Source: Acidobacteriota bacterium
GTDB lineage: Bacteria > Acidobacteriota > UBA4820 > DSQY01
Length of the DNA stretch: 55,278 bases
Assembly (NCBI GenBank): GCA_040752915.1
Contig: JBFMHB010000011.1
Location: 1 to 55,278, forward strand
Direction of reading: 5' to 3'
Within the stretch, counting starts at the first letter, position 1; every line of letters begins with the position of its first letter. The notes below the pieces were generated by a model that was not told where the DNA came from, made no database searches, and saw only the letters and a program-made list of their open reading frames with translations. Below are positions 16,892 to 25,586 of this stretch, one piece after another. Made by a program: the position numbers and the translations under genes.

Positions 16892-16999
16892 ATGAAGGTC
16901 TTGAAATAGAAAGGCGATCGAGCGCTTTGCACGGCCGTTCAGCAAGTGCGCGTTTTAGCATTCTAATTGAATGCAGTTTAACGAAATCGGAGGAAAAAT

Positions 17000-17053
17000 A
17001 TGGCCGTTTTTGGACCGAACCCGGACCGTCGTACTCTTCCGAACCCCATGTGA
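17000..17053 (+). CDS. Tiny ORF (17 aa) with a near-perfect ribosome site
   Basis: ATG at 17000 is preceded by CGGAGGAAAAAT, an excellent Shine-Dalgarno with 6-nt spacing, and the ORF ends at TGA 17051-17053. The peptide is polar and Pro/Arg-rich (MAVFGPNPDRRTLPNPM). It has no neighbour on the plus strand downstream, so a leader-peptide role is not obvious. It could be chance. Confidence 0.25.
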   Translation: MAVFGPNPDRRTLPNPM

Positions 17054-17185
17054 AAATCTTCGGGAACACACGGCACCAAAAGGTTTCACTTGAACGATCT
17101 CCGTGATCTTGTTGAACTTCCCGGGCGGCGCTCGGGGTCCGCGGACACCCGGGGCCCGGGGCGATCGCCGCCTCTCCGGTGCGGG

Positions 17186-17515
17186 CTAACGCGCCAGTTC
17201 CCCCAAGACCTCCCGAGCGAAGTCCGCATCCTTTTCTTTCACTTGAACCTCCACCGGCCCCACGAGGACGTTGAAGCCGCCCAGCTCTCCCGCCCCGAAG
17301 AGGCCCTGCACTCCCTCGTTTCGGACGACGAAGGGCACGCCCGCGTCGGAGAGGAGCGTCTTGGCCAGGCCGAGCCGAAGCGGATCCGCGGCCGTGAGGA
17401 CCGTCACCAGGATCAGCGGCGCGCCGGGGTCGCGGCCCGAAGGAGGCCCCGCGCCGCACCGGGGGCACTCGCCCAACTCGTCCTCGAAGGGACCGCCGCA
17501 TTTCGGACAGAACAC
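17186..17515 (-). CDS. DUF2007-type putative signal-transducing protein with a zinc ribbon
   Basis: The 109-aa protein opens with a zinc ribbon (CPKCGG...CPRCG) and continues into a DUF2007 domain: ILVTVLTAADPLRLGLAKTLLSDAGVPFVV, with a final VQVKEKDADFAREVL. These domains are thought to bind ligands, but no function is established. The GTG at 17515 gives the typical '(M)FCPKCG' start, with AAAGGAGG close upstream (spacing short). An ATG at 17545 inside the NUDIX gene is the alternative. Confidence 0.75.
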   Translation of the reverse strand: MFCPKCGGPFEDELGECPRCGAGPPSGRDPGAPLILVTVLTAADPLRLGLAKTLLSDAGVPFVVRNEGVQGLFGAGELGGFNVLVGPVEVQVKEKDADFAREVLGELAR

Positions 17516-17532
17516 CGCCTCCTCCTTTCGGG

Positions 17533-18081
17533 TCAGACTTCCCATTCCATGGACAGGAGCCGCGGGAGAAGGGGCTCCAGAATGCGAAAGGTGGCCCCCC
17601 AGAGCTTGTGGGGGCCTATCCGGATGAATGCGAAGCGCCGGGCCTCGGGCCACTCCGGCCACGCGAACCATTCCTCCCCCCGCGCCGACGGGTCCGACAG
17701 ATCCGTCAGGCGGACCTCGATCACCTCCGACACCTCGGCCGGGTCGGGTCTCCAAGCAGGCGGCGGCACGATGCGCGCGAGGAACGGATGGACGCGGTAA
17801 CCGCTCACCAGCGTGGTGACCGGAGGCAGGACCGCGAGAAGAGACACGGATTCGGAAGGGAGCCCCACCTCCTCCCACGCTTCGCGGCGGGCGGTTTGAA
17901 AGAGGTCTTCGTCGTCGGGCTCCCACCGCCCTCCCGGAAAGGCCAGCTGTCCTCCATGGACGCCGTGCGGGGCGCGCCGGACCAGCACCACTCGCGGCTC
18001 CCCGTCGCCGCCCCGGAAGACGGGGACGAGGCAGGAGGCCAGGGCCGGGGACCCAGGCGGCCCGATCTGCTCCTCGCTCAC
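17533..18081 (-). CDS. NUDIX hydrolase, CoA pyrophosphatase (NudL)-like
   Basis: The 182-aa protein has a NUDIX box at about 50-74 (PGGRWEPDDEDLF then REAWEEVGL, with the catalytic REXXEEXG intact). The preceding RRAPHGVHGGQLAFPGG resembles the CoA-binding UPF0035 motif of NudL/PCD1 enzymes, which cut CoA to phosphopantetheine and 3',5'-ADP. Its start overlaps the stop of terC (18078-18081), which implies coupling. Confidence 0.87.
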   Translation of the reverse strand: MSEEQIGPPGSPALASCLVPVFRGGDGEPRVVLVRRAPHGVHGGQLAFPGGRWEPDDEDLFQTARREAWEEVGLPSESVSLLAVLPPVTTLVSGYRVHPFLARIVPPPAWRPDPAEVSEVIEVRLTDLSDPSARGEEWFAWPEWPEARRFAFIRIGPHKLWGATFRILEPLLPRLLSMEWEV

Positions 18082-19142
18082 GCCGATTCCTTCTTCGGGG
18101 GAAACAGGAGCGAGGCCGCCACGCCCGCCGCCAGGAGGAGAAGCACCGCGCCCAGCAGGTAGAAATTGAAGGCCTTGCCGAGAAACGACTTGAGCCAGGT
18201 CGCGCCGAGCATCTTGCCGCCCACGAGAACGAGAACTAGGGCCAGGGAAACCTTGAGGTAGCGGAATCGGTCCATGAGGCCCGCCAGGGCGAAGTAGAGG
18301 GACCGCAGTCCCAGAATGGCGAAGACGTTGCTCGTAAAGACGAGGAAGGGGTCGGCCGTGATGGCGAAGATGGCGGGGATGGAGTCCACGGCGAAAATGA
18401 GGTCCGTCGTCTCCACGAGGATCAAAGCCAGGGCCAGCGGCGTGAGGAGAAGCGCTCCAGGGCGCGCCGCCGCCACCACCTCGTCCGCCTCCTCCCGTCC
18501 ACCCGGCAGTTCGGCCTCCCGCGAGGCCGGCGAACCGGCGCGAACGAGGAAGTGCTCACCGTGGTACCTCGCCGTCACGGGGAAGAGCCTCCTCGCGAGC
18601 CGGACCATCGGGTTCCGGTTCAGGTCGCCGGCGTGGCTCTTCATCAGCAGCATCTTGAACCCCGTCGCGACGAGGAAGGCGCCGAAGATATAGAGAATCC
18701 AGTGGAACTGCGCGATGAGCCTCGCCCCCACGGCGATCATGAGGCCCCGCATGACCAGGGCCCCGAGGATCCCCCAGAAGAGGACGCGGTGCTGATAGAG
18801 GGCGGGGACCCCGAAGAAGCCGAAAATCATGGCGATGACGAAGATGTTGTCCACGCTGAGGGACTTTTCGACGATGTACCCCGTCACGTATTTGACCGCC
18901 GCCGACGGGCCGTCGTTCACCAGCCCGTCCACGGCGTCCGGCGAGAGGCCCAGCCCGAACCAGTGGCCCTCGTAGCCCATATAGACCAGCCCCGCGAAGG
19001 CCAGGCCCAGCGTGATCCAGAGCGCCGACCAGAGGAGGGCCTCGCGGACCGAAACCACGTGCGCGTGGCGGTGGAACACCCCCAGGTCGAGGGCCAGCAT
19101 GAGGAGCACGAAACCGATGAACCCCGCCCAGATCCCGATCAT
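18078..19142 (-). CDS. TerC family integral membrane protein
   Basis: The 354-aa protein has nine or so membrane helices and the TerC signature: LALDLGVFHRHAHVVS near the start, VEKSLSVDNIFVIAMIF (the conserved SxDN) and a second acidic helix VETTDLIFAVDSIPA. TerC proteins are linked to metal (manganese, tellurite) handling and to metallation of secreted enzymes. The ATG overlaps the stop of the upstream DUF1697 gene (ATGA at 19139-19142). Confidence 0.93.
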   Translation of the reverse strand: MIGIWAGFIGFVLLMLALDLGVFHRHAHVVSVREALLWSALWITLGLAFAGLVYMGYEGHWFGLGLSPDAVDGLVNDGPSAAVKYVTGYIVEKSLSVDNIFVIAMIFGFFGVPALYQHRVLFWGILGALVMRGLMIAVGARLIAQFHWILYIFGAFLVATGFKMLLMKSHAGDLNRNPMVRLARRLFPVTARYHGEHFLVRAGSPASREAELPGGREEADEVVAAARPGALLLTPLALALILVETTDLIFAVDSIPAIFAITADPFLVFTSNVFAILGLRSLYFALAGLMDRFRYLKVSLALVLVLVGGKMLGATWLKSFLGKAFNFYLLGAVLLLLAAGVAASLLFPPKKESA

Positions 19143-19705
19143 GCCCGCCGCCCTTTCTTCTCCCTCGATCGGTCGCCGGCCACACGCCGCACCGTGTTCC
19201 AGTTGCGCGTCGTGGCCGGCACGCCAAAGACCGACTCGACGAACGCGTTGGGAAACCCGTACATTCCCCTCGGGAGGGGGCGGCTCACGACGAACACGTC
19301 CAGGTTTCGCAAGGCCAGGACGTCGAGACCCTCCTTCTCGGAAGAGATGGGAAGGGCGGGCGGACTCCGGGGCGGCTCGGCGAGGAAGGTGACGTACAGC
19401 TTGGCCCCCTCCGGGAGGAGCGCCGCCGAAAAGGAGGAATCCGAGAGGAGGTTTCGAATGGCCTCCAGGCTCCGGAAGCAGACGGCGGCCTCCGGCCCGA
19501 CCAGCCCGCGGACGCCCGCGAGGATCGCGCCTTCCAGCCTGGGGGTCAGGCCCCGGGGTGCCTCGAAAAGGACGTTCCCGCTCTGGATGACCGTCCGCAC
19601 CTCCTCGCACCCCGCCTCCGTAAAGGCCCGGCACAGGTCCGCCATCCCCACGGATGCGCGGCCTCCCACGTTGACGGCGCGCAGGAACGCGGCGTATCGG
19701 CTCAC
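19139..19705 (-). CDS. DUF1697 family protein
   Basis: The 188-aa protein is a full DUF1697 member: AFLRAVNVGGRA at the start, VIQSGNVLFEA in the middle and the C-terminal TTRNWNTVRRV block. The function is unknown. The GTG start overlaps the stop of the upstream gene by GTGA. A second, distinct DUF1697 protein is encoded at 38153, inside the integron region. Confidence 0.92.
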   Translation of the reverse strand: MSRYAAFLRAVNVGGRASVGMADLCRAFTEAGCEEVRTVIQSGNVLFEAPRGLTPRLEGAILAGVRGLVGPEAAVCFRSLEAIRNLLSDSSFSAALLPEGAKLYVTFLAEPPRSPPALPISSEKEGLDVLALRNLDVFVVSRPLPRGMYGFPNAFVESVFGVPATTRNWNTVRRVAGDRSREKKGRRA

Positions 19706-20085
19706 GGCACCGCCTGCGCGCGGCGCACGTGAAGGAACCAGTAGGCGGGCATGACGAAGACGCCCACCGTCACGTTCAGGAGGGACCAGAGGATCTTCCT
19801 CCGTTCGGACAGGGACGGGTTCTTCAAGATGTGCACCTCGAAGTAGAGGGTGGTCACCGCCAGGGCCACCAGGGTCACCCCGTTCAAGACAACCAGGAGC
19901 GAGAGTTCCGCCACGAGGCGCCAGAGTTCCGCCTCGGTGAGCAGCGCCAGGCGCGCCGGCGCCGTGACCGCGGGCGATCTCCACAGCCACACGGCGAACC
20001 CGACGACGAAAAGAGGGCTCCACAGGGAGAGGAGACCCATGACCGCCCGCGTCCGGCGGCCCGGCCTCAAGGGCCGCGCGTCCAT
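19702..20085 (-). CDS. Small membrane protein, unknown
   Basis: The 127-aa protein has three predicted helices (residues ~16-34, ~55-77, ~96-112) and a basic segment (NPSLSERRKILWS) before the last one. Its layout is that of a four-helix hypothetical conserved in several phyla, but I cannot name a family. ATG 20085 begins 8 nt after the cupin stop; ATG 20040 is an alternative. Confidence 0.6.
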   Translation of the reverse strand: MDARPLRPGRRTRAVMGLLSLWSPLFVVGFAVWLWRSPAVTAPARLALLTEAELWRLVAELSLLVVLNGVTLVALAVTTLYFEVHILKNPSLSERRKILWSLLNVTVGVFVMPAYWFLHVRRAQAVP

Positions 20086-20093
20086 GGAGGGCG

Positions 20094-20423
20094 TCAATCC
20101 ACGATGAAGAGCCGGGCGCCGGTCTCCGTCCTGGAGCGGTGCGGTTCGTCCCCGTCCGAGGCGGAATAGCCCATGCCCGGGCCGAGCACGAAGGAACGGC
20201 CGTCCTGCAATTCCGTCACCAGTTCGCCCTCCAGAACGAGGAGCACATGGCCCTTGGAGCACCAGTGGTCGGCCACGTACCCCGGGGTATACTCCACCAT
20301 CCGCGTCCGGATGGGGCCGCACTGCACGGTGCGCCAGAAGGCCGTGCCCGGCGCGCCCGGGTGCTCCGTCGGCTCGACGGCGGCCCAGTCCGTGGTCCGA
20401 AAGGGGAACCCCTTCATCTCCAT
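20094..20423 (-). CDS. DHCW-motif cupin fold protein
   Basis: The 109-aa single-domain cupin has the signature VADHWCSKGHVLLVLEGEL, the beginning MEMKGFPF and an ending DGARLFIVD-like strand. The first cupin motif is G-x5-D-H-W-C, with Glu in LEGEL. Its ligand is unknown. GAGAGGAG before ATG 20423 supports this start over the GTG at 20450. Confidence 0.85.
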   Translation of the reverse strand: MEMKGFPFRTTDWAAVEPTEHPGAPGTAFWRTVQCGPIRTRMVEYTPGYVADHWCSKGHVLLVLEGELVTELQDGRSFVLGPGMGYSASDGDEPHRSRTETGARLFIVD

Positions 20424-20462
20424 TGCCGGCTCCTCTCCCCCGTCCGACACGGCGCCGCGCCG

Positions 20463-20843
20463 CTACGTCGGGGGCTCCCACAGCTCCACGCGGTTCCCCT
20501 CGGGGTCGTAGCACCACCCGAAGCGCCCGAATTCGGACGTTTCCGTCTCCTCCGCCACCCGGACCCCCGAGGCCCGGAGGTCCGCCAGGGCCTCGTCCAA
20601 GGATTCCACGATGTAGTTCACCATGAAGGACTGCTCGCGCCGGCCGAAGTAGTCCGTGTCCGCGGGAAAGGCCGACCACACCGTGCACCTCTCCCTCTCC
20701 GGCGCCTCGTGGTCCCTCCACCTCAGGACCGCGCACCCATCCGCCGAGACGGGGACGCCCAAGTGGCGCAGGTACCACTCGTTCATCGCCGCCGGATCCT
20801 GGACGCGGAAGAACACGCCTCCGATTCCCTTCACGCGCGCCAT
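20463..20843 (-). CDS. VOC (glyoxalase/bleomycin resistance) superfamily protein
   Basis: The 126-aa protein has the beta-alpha-beta-beta-beta module repeats of VOC proteins. It has GGVFFRVQDPAAMNEWYLRHLGVPV at the start (longer than a motif, residues 8-32), the middle FMVNYIVESLDEALADLR, and the final DPEGNRVELWEP with the metal-site Glu. Substrate unknown. Its ATG overlaps the thioesterase stop (TGATG). Confidence 0.9.
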   Translation of the reverse strand: MARVKGIGGVFFRVQDPAAMNEWYLRHLGVPVSADGCAVLRWRDHEAPERERCTVWSAFPADTDYFGRREQSFMVNYIVESLDEALADLRASGVRVAEETETSEFGRFGWCYDPEGNRVELWEPPT

Positions 20844-21304
20844 CACGGCCCTCCTTTCTCTCCCCCTCCGCCTCGCGCGAGAGAGAAGAGGCACTGGCTC
20901 GCGGCCCGTGCCGCCAGTTCTCCCGACGGCGTGAGAAGGTCGCACTCGGCGTACCCCGTCCTCCGTCCCCTTCGCACCAGCCGGGCCCGCGCCCTCAGCA
21001 CCCCCTCGCGCACCGGCGAGAAGAGGTGCACCGACAGGTTCGTGGTCGTGAAGGTCTCCCCTGGGGCCGCCCGCGAGGCGATGGCGGCGCCCATCGTGGC
21101 GTCGGCGAGATCGCCGTACACCCCCCCGTGGAGGGTTCCCATGGCGTTGTGCAGGTTCTCGCGCACGGTCAGTTCGGCCTCCGCGACCCCCTCCCCCGCG
21201 CTCAGAAGCCGCATGCCCAGCCACGACGCGATGGGCGGAACGGTTTGCCCACTGAGCCAGGCTTCCAGCGGACTCATCATGCGATCGCTCCCCTCGGAGC
21301 CCAT
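20843..21304 (-). CDS. PaaI family hotdog thioesterase
   Basis: The 153-aa protein shows the PaaI/YbgC-like hotdog signature: NAMGTLHGGVYGDLADATMG near 55-74, with the catalytic N/HGG-D residues, and later SVHLFSPVREGVLRARARLVRRGRRT. It should hydrolyse acyl-CoA thioesters. GAGAGGAG before ATG 21304 supports the start; MMSPLE at 21280 is possible. Confidence 0.88.
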   Translation of the reverse strand: MGSEGSDRMMSPLEAWLSGQTVPPIASWLGMRLLSAGEGVAEAELTVRENLHNAMGTLHGGVYGDLADATMGAAIASRAAPGETFTTTNLSVHLFSPVREGVLRARARLVRRGRRTGYAECDLLTPSGELAARAASQCLFSLARGGGGEKGGP

Positions 21305-21314
21305 TCGACTCCTC

Positions 21315-21566
21315 TCAACCGGGCGGCGCCCCGTCGCCGCGTTCCTCTCGTTTCGCCTTTTCCCGCTCCTCGAGGACGTACCGCTTCCCGGGCTCGAACA
21401 GGGCCTGGACCCTGAAAGCCGCATCCCCCACGCGGTCCGCGTGGCCCCGCCGCTTCCGGTAGTAGATCCATCCGCGCTCCTCCATCCTCAGGAGGAACCG
21501 GTCCAGGAGGAACAGGAGAGCCGCCGACGCCGAGGCGACTCCAAGCAGGAGGAGGATTGTCCTCAT
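21315..21566 (-). CDS. Small single-span membrane protein
   Basis: The 83-aa protein has one N-terminal helix (TILLLLGVASASAALLFLL) and a charged cytoplasmic tail rich in Arg, Lys and Glu ending in GAPPG. No family is recognised. It is co-directional and 10 nt from the thioesterase gene. Confidence 0.55.
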   Translation of the reverse strand: MRTILLLLGVASASAALLFLLDRFLLRMEERGWIYYRKRRGHADRVGDAAFRVQALFEPGKRYVLEEREKAKREERGDGAPPG

Positions 21567-21591
21567 GGGAAGGACGCCCCGCGAATCGCCC

Positions 21592-21990
21592 TCATCGCCA
21601 CTGCATGGGCTGGTCCTTGCGCACCCACACGGTGAGCGGCCGGCCCTCCACGGTGATCTCCACGAGCGCCGTGGGAGCCGCCGCGTCGGGCAAGGCGGTG
21701 ACCTTCCCCACGCTCCAGGAGCCGATGGGCGCCTTCAGGGACTTCTGGCCGAGCCACGCCTCAAACTCCCCCAACGCCACTTCGAGGTCCCCCTGGTTCA
21801 TGGCGTACGTGCCGTCGAACCACTGGCAGATGGCGGTCTGGTACTCGATGGACTGGTCGTCCTTCGAGAGGCCGCTCAGGACGTTCTCCACCCGGGTCCG
21901 GGCCGCGTCCTTCGCCAGCGAGCATCCCGCCAGGCCCGCCGCGAGCGCCAAGGCTCCCAAAAGAATCCACGGACTTCTCCGGTCCTTCAT
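21592..21990 (-). CDS. Putative lipoprotein
   Basis: The 132-aa protein has a type II signal peptide with lipobox LAGC (Cys23 as the modified residue). The mature domain could be NTF2/cystatin-like (DDQSIEYQTAICQWFDGTYAMNQGDLEVAL). ATG 21990 has GGGAGG upstream. The role is unknown; it is probably anchored in the inner or outer membrane. Confidence 0.7.
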   Translation of the reverse strand: MKDRRSPWILLGALALAAGLAGCSLAKDAARTRVENVLSGLSKDDQSIEYQTAICQWFDGTYAMNQGDLEVALGEFEAWLGQKSLKAPIGSWSVGKVTALPDAAAPTALVEITVEGRPLTVWVRKDQPMQWR

Positions 21991-22047
21991 GGCCGATTCC
22001 TCCCGGAGCCATTGTAAGGGGTTTCCACGCATGAGGGGGGCGCGCCA

Positions 22048-23049
22048 TCACTTCCTCTGCCAGAGGTCGTCCTTTTCCAGAAGGGAGGGGGGGCCGCCGC
22101 CGTCGAGCCAGGCCCTCGCCGCCGGATCTTCGCTCAGGTAGGCGTCCCAGAAGGCCGTCGTCAAGGCCAGGACAACGCGGTGATGGTTGGGGTTCCTCTT
22201 TTCCCGGTCTCCCGGGAGGGCCCTGTCCGCGAAGGCGCTGTGTTCCGCGCCGGAGAGCACCAGTTCGTACTTTCCACCCGGGGGAAGCGCGGGGAACACC
22301 TTCCGCCGCGAGGCCGCGTCCGCCCCCCCGATCAGCGAATCGTCACGGGTTCCCGTCATCAGGAGCCAGGGGATGGTCACAGAACCGAAGGCCTTTTCTG
22401 GGGCCACGCCCAACCGGGGCGCGCTGGGACTCATGAGCACGGCGGCCTGGATCCGTGGGTCCGCGTAGGAGCCGCGCGGGCCAGGGTGGGACTGGCCGCC
22501 GAGGGCCTGGGCCGTCACGGCCCCGAAGGAGTGGCCCGCCACGCCCACCCTCCGGAGGTCGAAGCGCCCCCTCAGGGGGTGGCCCTCCGCCCGATTCCAC
22601 CGCTCCATCTCGTCGAGGACCGCGGTCACGTCCTGCACCCGCAGGAGGAAGTTCTCGGCGCTCGCGGCCCGCTTCATCCGAGTCATCCGCAGAGCCCGCG
22701 GCTGGCCCTTCCACACGGCCTCGTCGCTACCTGGATGCTGGAGGAAGACCGCCGCGTAGCCCCGGTCCGCCCAGTGCCGGCCGAGGTAGGCCGACCCTTC
22801 GCGAGACCCTCCCAGACCGTGGCTGAAGAGGACGACCGGGGCGGGCGAGGGCGTTTCGGGCAGGTAGATCCTCAGCGGGATCTCCCGATTCCGGCTCCCA
22901 TCCCGGATCGTGACGTCGCGGACGTCGTCCGCCTTTCTTGAAGGCGCGGCCAGCGGATCGTACGGGGCTGGCTGCGCGAGAACCGGCAGGAGGCCGCCCG
23001 CCAGGAGCAGGGCCGGGACCGTCGTCTGGAGCGTTCGCAGGGGATTCAT
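22048..23049 (-). CDS. Secreted alpha/beta hydrolase (dienelactone hydrolase / PAF-acetylhydrolase-like)
   Basis: The 333-aa protein begins with a signal peptide (residues 1-25) and has an alpha/beta-hydrolase core: oxyanion loop FSHGLGGSR (75-83) and nucleophile elbow GHSFG with Ser174. The acid is near GTRDDS and the histidine in SGAEHSAF. It resembles the predicted-dienelactone-hydrolase group and probably acts on an ester outside the cytoplasm. Confidence 0.87.
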   Translation of the reverse strand: MNPLRTLQTTVPALLLAGGLLPVLAQPAPYDPLAAPSRKADDVRDVTIRDGSRNREIPLRIYLPETPSPAPVVLFSHGLGGSREGSAYLGRHWADRGYAAVFLQHPGSDEAVWKGQPRALRMTRMKRAASAENFLLRVQDVTAVLDEMERWNRAEGHPLRGRFDLRRVGVAGHSFGAVTAQALGGQSHPGPRGSYADPRIQAAVLMSPSAPRLGVAPEKAFGSVTIPWLLMTGTRDDSLIGGADAASRRKVFPALPPGGKYELVLSGAEHSAFADRALPGDREKRNPNHHRVVLALTTAFWDAYLSEDPAARAWLDGGGPPSLLEKDDLWQRK

Positions 23050-23097
23050 CGCCGTCTCTCCTTCCTCCGTCTCGGACAGGATGCCCGGCGCGGGGGT

Positions 23098-23490
23098 TTA
23101 CCCACCTTCGCCGAGGGCCTTCCGAATGGGCTCGGGGTTGACGTAGACCTGCCAGAGGGCCACGCGGTCCCCTCGGACCACCGCCCTCCACGCGGCGGGG
23201 ACCTTCCAGGGTCTCCCTCGCCCGGATGCTCCGCCGCAGGTCCCCGAGGCCGTCCCCAGCAGAACCACCGTGTCGCCGTCGGAGAAGGTCCGCTCGACGT
23301 TCAAGCGATAATCCCGGACCATGTGGAGGAAGCCTTTCCAGGCCTCGGTGACCGCTTCCCTTCCCTCCACGCGCCCTCCATCCGAATCCACGAAGACGTG
23401 GTCCTCCGTCATGCAGGCCGATAGCGCGCCCACGTCGGCCCGCTCCACGGCCTCCACGAAGCGCAGGACGATTCCCGCCGTCGCGTTCAT
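23098..23490 (-). CDS. SnoaL-like / NTF2 superfamily protein
   Basis: The 130-aa protein has the alpha+beta-cone pattern: VLRFVEAVERADVGALSACMTEDHVFVDS, then GREAVTEAWKGFLHM, and a final WQVYVNPEPIRKAL. It is a single-domain protein of the DUF4440/SnoaL-like type with unknown ligand. GGGAGA before ATG 23490 supports the start. Confidence 0.82.
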   Translation of the reverse strand: MNATAGIVLRFVEAVERADVGALSACMTEDHVFVDSDGGRVEGREAVTEAWKGFLHMVRDYRLNVERTFSDGDTVVLLGTASGTCGGASGRGRPWKVPAAWRAVVRGDRVALWQVYVNPEPIRKALGEGG

Positions 23491-23521
23491 GGGTCCATCT
23501 CCCTGCACGGCGTTCTCATTC

Positions 23522-24142
23522 TCACGGCTCCACCGATCCGTCCAGCCACTCCACGAGGCCGGTATCCAGGCGGTACAAGGCCCCCACGACCTGGAGGCCG
23601 CGTGCCCGCATGGCCCGCGCGATGCCTTGGGAACCGGTCCGTAAGGCCCGTTGCGCGGCTCGCACGTTTTCGAGGATGGACGCCTCTTCGACCACCTCCC
23701 GCGGTTCGCCCGAAAGGGAGGCCGAGACGTGCTCCACGCAGGGCCTTATGCGGTCCAGGATGGCGCGCATGGAATCCTCCCCGGCCCGGGGGACCTCGCC
23801 GTCGAGAACGGCGCGGACGGCCCCGCAGCCGGAATGTCCAAGGACCACCACGAGGCGTACGTCGAAGCGCTCCACGGCGAATTCGACGCTCCCCACCTGG
23901 GACGGGGCGGCCACGTTCCCCGCCACCCGAACGACGAAAAGGTCCCCGAGACCCTGGTCGAACACGATCTCCGCGGGCACGCGGGAGTCCGAACAACCCA
24001 GCACTGCGGCGAAGGGCTCTTGGGCCTCCGCCACGTCCCGGATCCGGTCTCCGTACCTTTCCAGCCACCGTCCGGCCCGCCCTTCGGCGAACCGGAGGTT
24101 GCCCTCCCGGAGCCTTTCCAGCGCACGGACCGCGGGGATCAT
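23522..24142 (-). CDS. Beta-class carbonic anhydrase
   Basis: The 206-aa protein has the full zinc site and catalytic dyad: C50-S-D52-S-R54, and H103-S-G-C106. It reversibly hydrates CO2 in the cytosol. The conserved RVAGN motif follows at 72-76. Length is normal for the class. Confidence 0.95.
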   Translation of the reverse strand: MIPAVRALERLREGNLRFAEGRAGRWLERYGDRIRDVAEAQEPFAAVLGCSDSRVPAEIVFDQGLGDLFVVRVAGNVAAPSQVGSVEFAVERFDVRLVVVLGHSGCGAVRAVLDGEVPRAGEDSMRAILDRIRPCVEHVSASLSGEPREVVEEASILENVRAAQRALRTGSQGIARAMRARGLQVVGALYRLDTGLVEWLDGSVEP

Positions 24143-24178
24143 GAACGTGTCCCCTTCTCTCCCGCGAGCGAGGTGATC

Positions 24179-24511
24179 TCAAACCAGATCATGTCGAAGC
24201 CGCGTCCAGACTGGAGGAGCCCGACGTGAGGAGCGCGGGCGATGTCCAGATCCAGGGGAACCTACTTCTTTAAAGAGGCGATAGACGATCAGCAGGAGGA
24301 TCGCCCCACCCACGGCCATCAAGAAACTTCCCAGATTGAAACCGGTGACCTTCCCAAGCCCCAGGAGAGACTCCACGAATCCGCCCACGAACGCGCCCGC
24401 GATCCCGAGCAGGATGGTCACGATGATCCCGCCGGGGTCCTTGCCCGGCATGAAGAACTTTGCGACGGCACCAACGAGGAGCCCCATCACGACCCAGGAC
24501 AGAATACCCAT
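24179..24511 (-). CDS. GlsB/YeaQ/YmgE family stress-response membrane protein
   Basis: The 110-aa protein has three helices with the family pattern: GILSWVVMGLLVGAVAKFFMPGKDPGG at the start, IIVTILLGIAGAFVGGFV, and LMAVGGAILLLIVYRLF. Members are usually ~80-90 aa; here a basic tail of about 30 residues (SGHRPRSSRRAPP) is added, possibly by loss of the usual stop. GGGAGG precedes ATG 24511. Confidence 0.85.
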   Translation of the reverse strand: MGILSWVVMGLLVGAVAKFFMPGKDPGGIIVTILLGIAGAFVGGFVESLLGLGKVTGFNLGSFLMAVGGAILLLIVYRLFKEVGSPGSGHRPRSSRRAPPVWTRLRHDLV

Positions 24512-24906
24512 CTGGCACCTCCCGATCTTCCGTTCTGCCGCCACCCTCGGACCCGCCGTGGCGGACTCCCGCAGGATACTGCGGAAAGCAAAGGGACGTG
24601 GGCCCGCCTTGGCGCACGGTGACGATCCTCTTCGTCTCGAAGGTCCTCTTCACGGAGAGAGCGAAACGGAATACGGCGGCATCGGGTGTCACGGGCGGAG
24701 GCTGGACCTTTCAGACGATTCATGTGCGGAGAACGCCCCGCACTTCGTATTCCAGCTCGAGGATCGCACTGCGGATTTCTTTCCATGACACCCCTGTTAG
24801 ACCAAGAACACCTCGTCCCAACAGGACTCGCGCGCGCAGCGGACGTTCGCCTTCATCGGATCTCTCGGCTTTTCATGGCCGGCTCCTCGCGCCTTTCTGG
24901 CGGGCG
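24512..24906. other. Intergenic region, no clear gene
   Basis: These 395 bases hold no ORF I can support. One 19-codon minus-strand ORF with two cysteines (24797-24856) starts near a GGAG-like site but has no other support. No terminator or repeat stands out. Confidence 0.4.
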
Positions 24907-25524
24907 TTACGGATGGGGGTAGAGGGTGTTGAGCCTTGGGGACGCCGGCAGGTACAGCACCCGGACGGGCCATCCCGGCCGCAGGGCGGGCGGATTCAGC
25001 GTCGCCACCCGGCCCTCGTAGTGACTTCCGCCGACTTCGAACCTGTATGCGATCGTCCACGGATGCCGCCGGTTCACGCGCACCATGGGATTCCTTTCCA
25101 CCGTTGCCACGCGGCCGAGGACAGGCTCCCCGACCCGAAGGACCTCCACCACCCGTCCCGCCACTCGGTGTCGCCGGGACAGGCCCGCGACGCCGAGGGC
25201 CAGGAAGAGGATGCCGAGGACGAGGAAGGGAACTCCCACGAAGGCCGTAGGAATCGCCAGCGCCAGGAGCGCGCCCAGGAAGGTGAAAATCCCTCCGAGG
25301 AGGGTGAAGATCCCCGCCCCGATGGCCCAGCCGTCCGAGGCCATGAGGCGCCAGGCGTACCGGCCCGAAATGGCCCGAGGGGGTGGAGGCGGCATCGGCG
25401 GGTCCCCGCCCGGCCCCTCGGAGGGAGAAAGGCCCGGTTCGACCAGGGGTCCCCCGCATTGGCCGCAGTTCGAGCGGAATGCCACGTAGCCCGTGCCACA
25501 CCAGGGACACACGATCCGACTCAT
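24907..25524 (-). CDS. Membrane protein with N-terminal zinc ribbon and DUF3592-like domain
   Basis: The 205-aa protein starts with a zinc ribbon (CPWCG at 6-10, CGQCGG at 20-25), then a Pro-rich linker. Two long hydrophobic helices follow (~66-90 and ~96-115), then a beta-rich domain where TIAYRFEVGGSHYEGRV and GWPVRVLYLPASPRLNTL match DUF3592. Such proteins are membrane-bound with unknown role. Confidence 0.75.
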   Translation of the reverse strand: MSRIVCPWCGTGYVAFRSNCGQCGGPLVEPGLSPSEGPGGDPPMPPPPPRAISGRYAWRLMASDGWAIGAGIFTLLGGIFTFLGALLALAIPTAFVGVPFLVLGILFLALGVAGLSRRHRVAGRVVEVLRVGEPVLGRVATVERNPMVRVNRRHPWTIAYRFEVGGSHYEGRVATLNPPALRPGWPVRVLYLPASPRLNTLYPHP

Positions 25525-25586
25525 GGGGGCTCCGGGGCCTGTGGCCCTCTCCGCCGCATGGGCTCTCCTCGGGGATCCGGGCACCC

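Larger units (their letters stand above)
16627..17185. other. AT-richer intergenic region with DnaA-box-like repeats
   Basis: These 559 bases have no large gene. From about 16790 the GC content drops clearly below that of the flanks. The region holds three 12-bp direct repeats (next entry), an inverted TTTTCCACC at 16842-16850 and one tiny ORF with a strong ribosome site at 17000. It may be a regulatory or replication-related region. Confidence 0.5.
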
